A DNA stretch of 64,000 nucleotides from Oceanihabitans sediminis (GTDB lineage Bacteria > Bacteroidota > Bacteroidia > Flavobacteriales > Flavobacteriaceae), in NCBI RefSeq assembly GCF_003337215.1, contig NZ_QPIG01000002.1:186001-250000 (forward strand). The letters are read 5' to 3'. Shown one piece after another: positions 24,328 through 32,024 of the stretch. The translations under genes and the position numbers were made by a program. The notes under the pieces were generated by a model. It was not told where the DNA came from. It saw only the letters and a program-made list of their open reading frames with translations, and searched no databases. Position 1 is the first letter of the stretch. Each line of letters starts with the position of its first letter.

Positions 24328-26099
24328 ACCACCGCTTTTTTCTGTAAATCACTTTCTAGTTCTACCTCTAAAACTCCTCTACTAGCATTAATAATTTTTT
24401 TAACGACTGTTAAAAGTTTAATCATTTCTTCATCTGTAAAAGGAGATTTTTCATATTCTGATTTAATCACTTCAGAATTTGAACTAATTTTCTGGTTAAT
24501 TGAATTTAGCTCATTTTCACACTTTAAAATTTCATTATTTATCGATTCGCGACGAGGGGCCTCTTCTTTTTGTAGACCTTGTAAATAGTGATAGTCTTCT
24601 ACTACTGGCTTACAGTAAGTACTCCATTGTTGAAAAGTTTCATTATATATTTTACCTGACCTTCCGAAGGTCAATATATCTATTAATATGAACGGTTTTT
24701 TAGGCTTTAAAGAACTGACCAACTCATATTCTTCTTTTTTAAAATCTAAAATCTCCCCAAGTCGTATTTCTTCTTCTTTAGAATATTCTATATTGCTTTT
24801 AAAATCTATAATTTTTTGTTCTAAAAACCTTTTTCTTTCAAATAGCTCGTTATTTTCAGTTTTAGCTCCATTTATAATGGGATTTTGCATAATTCTATCA
24901 TAAAATGGCTTTAAGTCAGATACTATTGTTTTCGAATTTCCTTCAATAAAGCTTTGGTAATTGGGCAGTAGAGAATCAGTTAGTTTAGAATAAACTTTAC
25001 CCAATCGAAAAATATCTGCAACAATACGTTCATTATCTTCGGTCATTTTTAACTTAAGAATCTCTACATCTCGTTTAATAGTTGCTACAACCTCTTTCGA
25101 TTTATTTCTTGTTTCGATACCTCCTAAAATCGCTGCTGTTCCAGCTGCAATTGCTACTTGAACTCCTGCTCCAATAAGGTCTCCTTTATTCAAGTCCCTT
25201 TTTCTTGAAGTTGAACTTAATTTTTTCCATACCTCACTAGATTCACTAGCGATGGAGTTCCCAAAATTATTTAAAGCTCTATCTGCAGCATCTAAAAACT
25301 CTTGATGTTCTTCATTAATTTTGTTATAACTTAAATTTAATTCTTCCCAAGAATTTTCAAAATCCAACCACTCAATTTGAGTAAAATCAAATAATTCAGG
25401 ATATTGTTGTTTTGCACGGCTTCCTAATAAGTCAATCAATAACTGAATAACGTCTTCTCTTTCGCTTTTTAGTTCGTTACGTAGAATATGGAAATCATTT
25501 GCTAGGTTCAGTATAACGTTTTTTATTTTGTCATATTCCCATATCATCATTTCATATCCAGACAATACATCTTGAGCATATTTTTTAGCATTATCAGCAT
25601 TACCTATACCTAGAAACACTTTTTTAAATTCTAGGTTTTGGGTTTTAACCAGTGTAGTTTCTATTTTAGACTTAGCGTTTTTACTGTCTATCTCTGTAGA
25701 ATTTGCTTTCAGTAAATTAACTTTAGTCGTTAAAATACTATTTTCATTTTCAGAAAACTGAGAAACATGATTTGATGGATATAAACGATGAGGATTGTAT
25801 ACGGAATCATTTCCAATATTCGCTTTAATTGTCTTTACTATAGCTTCTTGAACTATCCCTATGCTCATTTCATAACTTAACCTTACTAATTGATTAAATT
25901 CAATAGAGTCGGCTAAATTCAGGTTTTCATGTTTTCTGTTTAGTATGCTTACTAATTCTCGCCTTGAAATTCTTAATGGCTCATTAGTTATTGGATGCTT
26001 GTTAGCAAAATTTTCTCTTGCGATTTTCCCTATTGATGCAGCTATTTCTTCATTAGAATAATTGTTAGAAAATCTTGTTGTTACTTCAAATTCATTCAT
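24324..26099 (-). CDS. 591-residue coiled-coil protein with a central membrane hairpin
   Basis: I recognise no family. Residues about 1-110 form a mixed domain (ASIGKIARENFANKHPITNE). From about 115 to 300 the protein is long-helical. Residues 308-328 form a glycine/alanine-rich hydrophobic hairpin-like stretch (LIGAGVQVAIAAGTAAILGG). A second coiled-coil region (about 330-450), a segment near 462-490 (KPKKPFILIDILTFGRSGKI) and a final coiled coil follow. Long helices around one short hydrophobic hairpin are the layout of alpha-helical pore-forming toxins, but also of some dynamin-like and cell-envelope proteins. There is no signal peptide. Overlap with the 207-residue gene suggests a two-part complex. 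Confidence 0.78.
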   Translation of the reverse strand: MNEFEVTTRFSNNYSNEEIAASIGKIARENFANKHPITNEPLRISRRELVSILNRKHENLNLADSIEFNQLVRLSYEMSIGIVQEAIVKTIKANIGNDSVYNPHRLYPSNHVSQFSENENSILTTKVNLLKANSTEIDSKNAKSKIETTLVKTQNLEFKKVFLGIGNADNAKKYAQDVLSGYEMMIWEYDKIKNVILNLANDFHILRNELKSEREDVIQLLIDLLGSRAKQQYPELFDFTQIEWLDFENSWEELNLSYNKINEEHQEFLDAADRALNNFGNSIASESSEVWKKLSSTSRKRDLNKGDLIGAGVQVAIAAGTAAILGGIETRNKSKEVVATIKRDVEILKLKMTEDNERIVADIFRLGKVYSKLTDSLLPNYQSFIEGNSKTIVSDLKPFYDRIMQNPIINGAKTENNELFERKRFLEQKIIDFKSNIEYSKEEEIRLGEILDFKKEEYELVSSLKPKKPFILIDILTFGRSGKIYNETFQQWSTYCKPVVEDYHYLQGLQKEEAPRRESINNEILKCENELNSINQKISSNSEVIKSEYEKSPFTDEEMIKLLTVVKKIINASRGVLEVELESDLQKKAVV

Positions 26100-26195
26100 A
26101 GGTTTTAGATTATTTAGTTGTCAAACAGTTTTATTTAACCAAGAATCATTTAACCCCAGAAACGGTCTTACTGTATTGACAAATATTCATTAATA

Positions 26196-26405
26196 TTATA
26201 CTTCTCTATAATCTAGATATCCTAAGTTCAAATATCCCTCTGGTTTTAAATCTATACCGTGAACTCTAATAAATGCCTTATGAATTTTATCAACCTCATC
26301 AAATGGGTTTGACCACATACTACTTACCTGTACAGATAACCCCGCGTCTACATATTCTCCTTGAACATTCATTGATCGTTTAGTTTTAATTTCAAATGTT
26401 GCCAT
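26196..26405 (-). CDS. DUF6140-like small protein
   Basis: The 69-residue protein starts MATFEIKTKRSMNVQGEYVDAG and ends with AFIRVHGIDLKPEGYLNLGY. This matches what I recall of DUF6140: a short beta-rich N-terminus, then a RVYGID-type motif and a final LDV-like strand. There are no cysteines and no export signal. The family's function is unknown. It is the second gene of the island operon, 134 bases after the zinc-ribbon peptide and 96 bases before the 591-residue gene, with no promoter of its own that I can see. Confidence 0.65.
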   Translation of the reverse strand: MATFEIKTKRSMNVQGEYVDAGLSVQVSSMWSNPFDEVDKIHKAFIRVHGIDLKPEGYLNLGYLDYREV

Positions 26406-26539
26406 AATTTTCTCTTATTTAGTTTTATTTAGTTTATATATAAAAATATTTTATCGTAATTAAGTTAAACTCGATAATTTCAGTTAAAATATCTGCCTTA
26501 ATTCTTTTCTATTTATTATTAATCGAATGTCAATAAAAA

Positions 26540-26698
26540 TTAACCACACACCAAATCCTCTTCCGAAATCATTTTCCATTTATGGAAACTTAACTCCGAA
26601 TCGTTTTCAGAAACGTTACAAGTGGTACTGGTATTTAATTGTGAGGAGAGCGTATCGTTTTTTTGAATACCGCATTTTTCACACTTATAGGTAGCCAT
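26540..26698 (-). CDS. 52-residue zinc-ribbon-like peptide, first gene of the island operon
   Basis: The reading frame gives MATYKCEKCGIQKNDTLSSQ, and later a Cys at 27 and 51. The CxxCG knuckle at 6-10 with downstream cysteines suggests a small metal-binding fold, although the second knuckle (C27 and C51) is not a standard CxxC. The middle is Ser/Thr-rich and the end is ELSFHKWKMISEEDLVCG. It shares the MAT- start with the DUF6140-like gene that follows. The operator-controlled promoter at 26,810-26,845 lies 112 bases upstream, so this is the first translated gene of the transcript. Confidence 0.6.
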   Translation of the reverse strand: MATYKCEKCGIQKNDTLSSQLNTSTTCNVSENDSELSFHKWKMISEEDLVCG

Positions 26699-26756
26699 AG
26701 GTTTAATTAATTTTTGGGACTTTTACTTTATAAAGTTCAAATCTACACATCAAAGA

Positions 26757-26786
26757 GACAAAATGTGTCCGTTTAAAAATCTGTTA
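26757..26786. repeat. Right copy of the 30-base direct repeat
   Basis: It matches 21,661-21,690 at 26 of 30 positions in the same orientation. It lies inside the leader between the island promoter and the zinc-ribbon gene, so it could also be a leader or operator element. Confidence 0.6.
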
Positions 26787-26809
26787 AAATATTTATTATA
26801 ACAATAATG

Positions 26810-26845
26810 CAAATATAAAAGGTAGTATTCCCAAATAGCGGGAAT
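26810..26845 (-). promoter_or_regulatory. WYL-type operator and promoter of the six-gene island operon
   Basis: On the reverse strand the order is ATTCCC, spacer GCTATTT, GGGAAT (26,845-26,827), nine bases, then the -7 box TATATTTG (26,817-26,810). Arms, spacer pattern RCTATTY, spacing and orientation all match the peptide promoter at 22,615-22,650. Confidence 0.7.
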
Positions 26846-26908
26846 TTAAATTTGAAGAAATAAAATGGGCTTATAGTAGTATACTATTATCTAAGGGAAA
26901 GATTTACA

Positions 26909-27889
26909 TTAATTATAATAAGCTAGCATACTTTCTATATGTTCTTTTACATAATCTTTAATATGGAGAGGGCTCACAACCTTGACCCAAAGATTATATT
27001 TCAAAACCTCCATTAAAAACTCATAATTAGGTTCTACAAAAATCTTTATCTCTCCCCATATATCGGGGTTGTCATAGTCTAAAGACTCTGTGTCTAATTG
27101 TTTAGGCTGAACAACAACCTGCTGAGAATGGTGCATTGGATTACTCTCCAAATACTTGAAGTGGTGGTTTGCAACTTGAATATGAATCCACTCTGGTTTT
27201 ATGTTCGCTTTTAATATCCCTATTACATTTTTAAAATGTGTTTTAGGATGGAAAGCAATTGGCTTTTTAGCTTTATGCTTACTAACAGTCAAGGATTTAA
27301 TACGTTTATCTAAACAAAACTCATAAATTCCGTACTTGGTATTATGAGCTATTAAATACCATGCTTTATTTACTTCCTTAATGTGTAATGGTTGAAAAAA
27401 ACCTTCAATGGTTTCAAAACCATTATCATCATACCATCCACTATAAGATATTTCTACCAAAATCTGTTGTTCTATGGCTTGAATTAAGGGTACTAAATCT
27501 ACGTTCGGACTTAAAGAACTTCTAGCAGTAGTAACATGTTCTTTCCAGGAATGTGCATGATGCTGTAATAAGTACAGTTCTGTTTTTTCATACACCTCTT
27601 TTAAAGCATCACTTAATTCGTATTCCTCTAGATGATAGCCATAATTACGCTTATGTAAAATAACCGTTTTATAGTACGATTTTATCTTGTTTAAATCTCG
27701 CTTAATCGTTTTTTGAGAAAACTGATTTAACTTTTCATAAAGCGGATCATCAATATTATCTGCTCGTAATTGATCTAAAGCTCTTTGTAAATCTTCTAAA
27801 GGAACATATCCGTTTTTTTCTATTCCATAAACTTTTGGATTAGAAACAATTCGTAATATATAGTAACGACGAAGAAACTCTGGAGTCAT
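26909..27889 (-). CDS. WYL-domain transcriptional regulator (right)
   Basis: The start is set at MTPEFLRRYYILRIVSNPKV. The 15 in-frame residues before it are hydrophobic filler. The 326-residue protein has an N-terminal winged-HTH region (about 5-75, with the FSQKTIKRDLNKIKSYY helix). The WYL domain at about 130-320 includes ILVEISYSGWYDD and KAWYLIAHNTKYGIYEFCLD. The gene ends 64 bases before the island operator on the same strand. It diverges from a flippase gene. It or its paralogue at 21.7 kb probably binds the shared operator. Confidence 0.88.
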   Translation of the reverse strand: MTPEFLRRYYILRIVSNPKVYGIEKNGYVPLEDLQRALDQLRADNIDDPLYEKLNQFSQKTIKRDLNKIKSYYKTVILHKRNYGYHLEEYELSDALKEVYEKTELYLLQHHAHSWKEHVTTARSSLSPNVDLVPLIQAIEQQILVEISYSGWYDDNGFETIEGFFQPLHIKEVNKAWYLIAHNTKYGIYEFCLDKRIKSLTVSKHKAKKPIAFHPKTHFKNVIGILKANIKPEWIHIQVANHHFKYLESNPMHHSQQVVVQPKQLDTESLDYDNPDIWGEIKIFVEPNYEFLMEVLKYNLWVKVVSPLHIKDYVKEHIESMLAYYN

Positions 27890-27954
27890 AGTATGCTTGA
27901 AAAAAAACGAAAGTAATAATAATCTTTCAAACATCTAAAAGGATTCTGTTTTTA

Positions 27955-27962
27955 TATATTTG
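27955..27962 (+). promoter_or_regulatory. -7 box for the flippase gene
   Basis: TATATTTG fits TAnnTTTG and ends 17 bases before the ATG at 27,980. Confidence 0.55.
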
Positions 27963-27979
27963 AAAATTAAACAATATTC

Positions 27980-29236
27980 ATGGCATCGGTTTTCAGTAAA
28001 AAAGATTTTATTGCAACAAATTGGTTTACACTTGAAAAAATCATTCAGCTGATTGTTGGTGCATTTATAATTCCTAAAATTTTTAGCTCACTTGGCACTG
28101 TAGATATAGGGAAACTGAAATTCGTAGAGTCGGTACTAGGAATGCTTACTCCCCTATTCTTTCTTGGATTATCTGCTATTTGCATCAGAGAAATTGTATT
28201 TAAACCCAAACAAAGTCAAAAAATATTAGCAACTGCTTTTTATCTTCGCTTAATAAGTTGGCTAGTCATTTTCACTGGGGTTGTTATCTATTTTAATATC
28301 GTTAAAGAAAGCCCATTAACAAGCCTATACCTTATAATTGCTTTCAGCTATTTGTTTAAATTAACAGATGTTTTTGAATATTATTTACTTGCGAAAAAAT
28401 GGACGAAAATCATTTTTATTAGTAAAATCACCAGTCTAAGTATTATTGTTTCTCTACAGTATTACGGCGTCATAAAACAACTAGATGTTTACTATTTTGC
28501 GAAGTTGATAATTTTAGATTTTCTGCTGCAAGGATTGATTTATATTTTCATTTTAAAATATAAAAAGAAATTCACTTTTAAAGAATGGAAGTTCTCCTGG
28601 CCTCTTGGAAAATCTTTACTCAAAATGTCTTTTCCGTTATTGTTATCTAATGGAATAATTATGTTTTACATCACTATTGATGAGCTTTTTTTAAAATATT
28701 ATATAGGCGACCACGCAAATGGCATATTCGCCACGGTACAGTTTCTTGTTATAGGTCTAAGTTGGAATATAGGATTTTCTATTATTAATGCATTATATCC
28801 TTCTTTGGCAGAATCTTATATAGATGACGAAAAATCCTACTTTCATAAAATGAAAAAACTCACTATAATTATGTGTGGAGTTGGACTTTTCATTGGCTTG
28901 TTTTATACTTTTTTCGGAAATAGCATTCTAGATGCTTTTTTTACCGAAAGCTATTCTGATGCAAAGACACCTTTATTGATTTTCTGCTGGGCTCCACTAA
29001 TTATCTTTCTAGGAATGATTTACGAAAAACACCTTATCAATTCTAACGATATTCAAAAAAACGTATACAGATTCGTATCAGGTTGTGTTTCTAATATTCT
29101 TCTATGCTATTTATTAATTCCTGTTTTACAGGTTACCGGAGCTGCAATTGCCGTATTAGCAAGCCATTTTATCACCAATATTGTTTATATATTTTTAGAT
29201 AATAAAAGTAGAAAAGAACTATTATCCTTTTTTTAA
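27980..29236 (+). CDS. Wzx-type polysaccharide flippase (MOP superfamily)
   Basis: The 418-residue inner-membrane protein has about 12 hydrophobic segments. The N-terminal region (NWFTLEKIIQLIVGAFIIPK) and the TDVFEYYLLAKKWTKIIF block are typical of lipid-linked oligosaccharide flippases in O-antigen, capsule or exopolysaccharide export. No glycosyltransferase or polymerase genes are adjacent, so its saccharide cannot be inferred. It precedes the PrsW-like gene by 13 bases and probably shares its transcript. Confidence 0.88.
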   Translation: MASVFSKKDFIATNWFTLEKIIQLIVGAFIIPKIFSSLGTVDIGKLKFVESVLGMLTPLFFLGLSAICIREIVFKPKQSQKILATAFYLRLISWLVIFTGVVIYFNIVKESPLTSLYLIIAFSYLFKLTDVFEYYLLAKKWTKIIFISKITSLSIIVSLQYYGVIKQLDVYYFAKLIILDFLLQGLIYIFILKYKKKFTFKEWKFSWPLGKSLLKMSFPLLLSNGIIMFYITIDELFLKYYIGDHANGIFATVQFLVIGLSWNIGFSIINALYPSLAESYIDDEKSYFHKMKKLTIIMCGVGLFIGLFYTFFGNSILDAFFTESYSDAKTPLLIFCWAPLIIFLGMIYEKHLINSNDIQKNVYRFVSGCVSNILLCYLLIPVLQVTGAAIAVLASHFITNIVYIFLDNKSRKELLSFF

Positions 29237-29249
29237 TTATTTTTGAATT

Positions 29250-29933
29250 ATGAAGTTACTCTCACTAGCCATAGCTCCTGTATTTTTAATCATTTTATAC
29301 ATTTACTACAAGGACAAATACGACAAAGAACCTAAACGCCTATTACTATTTAGTTTTTTACTTGGCGCCATAATTAGCGTTATTGTAACAACTATCCTAT
29401 ATATTATAACAGATTACACCTTCCCTATTCCCATTGCTGGAAACACTAGCGTTCTTCAAATATTTATAAAAGCTTTTTTAATAGTTGGTTTTATTGAAGA
29501 ATTCAGCAAATACATAATCGTAAGATACTATGCGCAAACCAAAAAAGAGTTTAATGAGCGTTTTGACGGAATTGTATATGCCGTAATGGTTTCTATGGGT
29601 TTTGCTGCAACCGAAAACATCATGTATGTGCTTGAAGGCGGTTATGAAGTAGCACTTTTAAGAGCTTTTACTGCCATTCCCGCTCATGCAAGTTTTGGTG
29701 TACTAATGGGATATTTCATGGGGAAAGCCAAGTTTTCAAACAACAGAGTAGCTCTTAATTTACTAGGCCTTTTCCTAGCGATTGTATTTCATGGGGCTTA
29801 CGACTTTTTCCTATTCTTAGAGTTTATTCCTGGTATTTGGGTTGGTGCATTTATTTCCCTATTTATTGGCTTATACCTTTCTAATAAGGCTATAAAAAAA
29901 CATTCCAACAACTCTAGATTCAAAGTCTCTTAG
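29250..29933 (+). CDS. PrsW-family intramembrane metalloprotease
   Basis: The 227-residue membrane protein has about seven hydrophobic helices. The family's metal/catalytic motifs are present: Glu-Glu in GFIEEFSKYIIV (near 77-88), AATENIMYV (near 118-126), and histidines in IPAHASFGVLMG and FHGAYDFFLF. In Bacillus, PrsW cleaves an anti-sigma factor, but most family members have no known substrate. It follows the flippase gene and precedes the carboxylase operon by 46 bases. Confidence 0.87.
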   Translation: MKLLSLAIAPVFLIILYIYYKDKYDKEPKRLLLFSFLLGAIISVIVTTILYIITDYTFPIPIAGNTSVLQIFIKAFLIVGFIEEFSKYIIVRYYAQTKKEFNERFDGIVYAVMVSMGFAATENIMYVLEGGYEVALLRAFTAIPAHASFGVLMGYFMGKAKFSNNRVALNLLGLFLAIVFHGAYDFFLFLEFIPGIWVGAFISLFIGLYLSNKAIKKHSNNSRFKVS

Positions 29934-29979
29934 ATTTTAAAACTTATAATAATTATATTTACGCTTTAATACATAAATA

Positions 29980-30465
29980 ATGACGAATAACTATAAAGTA
30001 AGTGTCAATAATGCAGAAGCATTAGAGATCTCTTCCGAAGAAGTTTCAAAGCTAGATGCTATCAAAATCGCAGCATCTAAGTTTCATATACTTCAAGACA
30101 ATATTTCCTATAAAGCTGAAATAACAGAAGCTAATTTCAACAACAAAACATATCAAGTAAAAGTAAACAACAACACCTATAATGTTGCTATTTTTAATGA
30201 ATTAGATTCCCTTATTAAAGAAATGGGATTTGAGATTGGAACTGCTAAAAAGGTAAACGAAATTAAAGCTCCTATGCCTGGCTTAATCCTAGAGATTAAT
30301 GTAAAAGTTGGGCAAGAAGTAAAAGAAGACGATGCGCTTTTAATTTTAGAAGCAATGAAAATGGAAAACGTTTTAAGCTCTCCTAGAGATGGGATTATAA
30401 AATCTATTTCTGTTTCTAAAAACGACACGGTAGATAAAGGCGAATTATTAATTGAATTTGAATAA
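29980..30465 (+). CDS. Biotin carboxyl carrier subunit of acyl-CoA carboxylase
   Basis: The 161-residue protein has a C-terminal biotinyl domain (about 88-160) with the attachment motif EAMKMEN and the paired APMPGLI and LIEFE ends. The N-terminal part (about 1-75) is a small beta domain that probably docks to the partner subunits. It is the first of three genes (carrier, biotin carboxylase, carboxyltransferase) that form a complete biotin-dependent carboxylase. In Flavobacteria this set most likely acts on propionyl-CoA and related acyl-CoAs. Confidence 0.9.
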   Translation: MTNNYKVSVNNAEALEISSEEVSKLDAIKIAASKFHILQDNISYKAEITEANFNNKTYQVKVNNNTYNVAIFNELDSLIKEMGFEIGTAKKVNEIKAPMPGLILEINVKVGQEVKEDDALLILEAMKMENVLSSPRDGIIKSISVSKNDTVDKGELLIEFE

Positions 30466-30468
30466 GAT

Positions 30469-30515
30469 TTCCGTTTTCACGGAATGAAATGATAAATAAA
30501 CACCTGCCTAGCGGG
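30469..30515. repeat. REP-like palindromes before the biotin carboxylase gene
   Basis: TTCCGT-tttc-ACGGAA (30,469-30,484) is followed by CCTGC-cta-GCGGG (30,503-30,515). Both lie in the short gap before the ATG. The first resembles the palindromes at 856 and 12,854. Confidence 0.45.
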
Positions 30516-30522
30516 AATGATT

Positions 30523-31965
30523 ATGAAAAAAATATTAGTAGCAAACCGAGGAGAAATTGCAATTCGAGTAATGAAAACTGCAAAGAAAATGGGTATTAAA
30601 ACCGTTGCTGTTTTCTCTACTGCAGACCGAAATGCTCCTCATGTAAAATATGCAGACGAAGCTGTTTTAATTGGTGAAGCACCTTCCAACCAATCCTATT
30701 TATTAGGAGACAAAATTATTGAAGTAGCAAAAAGCTTAAACGTAGATGCTATTCATCCAGGTTACGGATTCCTTTCAGAAAATGCAGATTTCGCAGAAGC
30801 TTGCGAAAAAAACAACATTACTTTTATTGGACCAAAATCTAAAGCCATTAAAATCATGGGGTCTAAGCTTGCAGCAAAAGAAGCTGTTAAAGCCTACGAT
30901 ATTCCTATGGTTCCTGGAACAGACGAAGCTATTACAGATATAGCTGCAGCACAAAAAATAGCCAAAGAAATTGGTTTCCCTATTCTTATAAAAGCTTCTG
31001 CCGGTGGTGGTGGAAAAGGAATGCGTGTAGTAGAAAAAGAAGCCGATTTCACCTCACAAATGGACCGTGCAATAAGTGAGGCTGTAAATGCTTTTGGTGA
31101 CGGATCGGTTTTTATCGAAAAATACGTTGCCTCTCCTAGACATATAGAAATTCAAGTAATGGCAGACGCGCATGGAAATGTGATTCATTTATTTGAACGT
31201 GAATGTAGCATACAGCGTCGTCATCAAAAAGTAGTTGAAGAAGCTCCTTCGGCAGTATTAACGCCAGAACTGCGTAACAAAATGGGAGAAGCTGCAATCA
31301 AAGTAGCAAAATCTTGTGATTACCTTGGCGCAGGAACAGTTGAGTTTCTATTAGACGATGATAAAAATTTCTACTTCCTTGAAATGAATACGCGTTTACA
31401 AGTAGAGCACCCTGTTACCGAATTAATAACCAACACCGATTTAGTTGAATTGCAAATTCGTGTAGCAAGAGGGGAAGAACTTTCATTAAAACAAGAGGAT
31501 CTTAAAATTGAAGGACATGCAGTAGAACTACGTGTTTATGCTGAAGACCCTTTAAACGACTTCTTACCTAGCGTTGGAAACCTAGAGGTTTATAAACTGC
31601 CAGTTGGTGAAAACATTAGAGTAGATAATGGTTTTGAAGAAGGCATGGATATTCCAATTTATTATGATCCAATGCTTGCAAAATTAATCACCTACGGGAA
31701 AACAAGAGCCGAAGCTATTCAATTGATGCAACAAGCAATAAGAGAGTATCAAGTTGAAGGAATTCAAACCACACTTCCTTTTGGAGATTTTGTCTGTGAA
31801 CACGAAGCTTTTCGTTCAGGGAATTTCGACACCCATTTTGTTAAAAAATACTATTCCCCAGAAGCATTAAAAAGCAAACAAGAGGAAGAAGCTAAAATAG
31901 CAGCTCTAATTGCCGTAAAGCAATACTTAGAAGATCAGAAATTATTAAGAGTTCCTACCAATTAA
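30523..31965 (+). CDS. Biotin carboxylase subunit of acyl-CoA carboxylase
   Basis: This ATP-grasp enzyme carboxylates the biotin of the carrier. I place the start at the ATG giving MKKILVANRGEIAIRV; an ATG two codons earlier is possible. Landmarks are HPGYGFLSENADFA, the glycine loop KASAGGGGKGMR (near 158-169), RECSIQRRHQKVVEEAP and the catalytic EMNTRLQVEHPVTE near 288-301. The length of about 480 residues fits an AccC-type or PccA N-terminal subunit. It lies between the carrier and carboxyltransferase genes. Confidence 0.92.
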   Translation: MKKILVANRGEIAIRVMKTAKKMGIKTVAVFSTADRNAPHVKYADEAVLIGEAPSNQSYLLGDKIIEVAKSLNVDAIHPGYGFLSENADFAEACEKNNITFIGPKSKAIKIMGSKLAAKEAVKAYDIPMVPGTDEAITDIAAAQKIAKEIGFPILIKASAGGGGKGMRVVEKEADFTSQMDRAISEAVNAFGDGSVFIEKYVASPRHIEIQVMADAHGNVIHLFERECSIQRRHQKVVEEAPSAVLTPELRNKMGEAAIKVAKSCDYLGAGTVEFLLDDDKNFYFLEMNTRLQVEHPVTELITNTDLVELQIRVARGEELSLKQEDLKIEGHAVELRVYAEDPLNDFLPSVGNLEVYKLPVGENIRVDNGFEEGMDIPIYYDPMLAKLITYGKTRAEAIQLMQQAIREYQVEGIQTTLPFGDFVCEHEAFRSGNFDTHFVKKYYSPEALKSKQEEEAKIAALIAVKQYLEDQKLLRVPTN

Positions 31966-32024
31966 TTAGAATTACTTAATAAGTAGCAATTTCAATTTAA
32001 CAATAGCCATACAAGAAAAAATAT

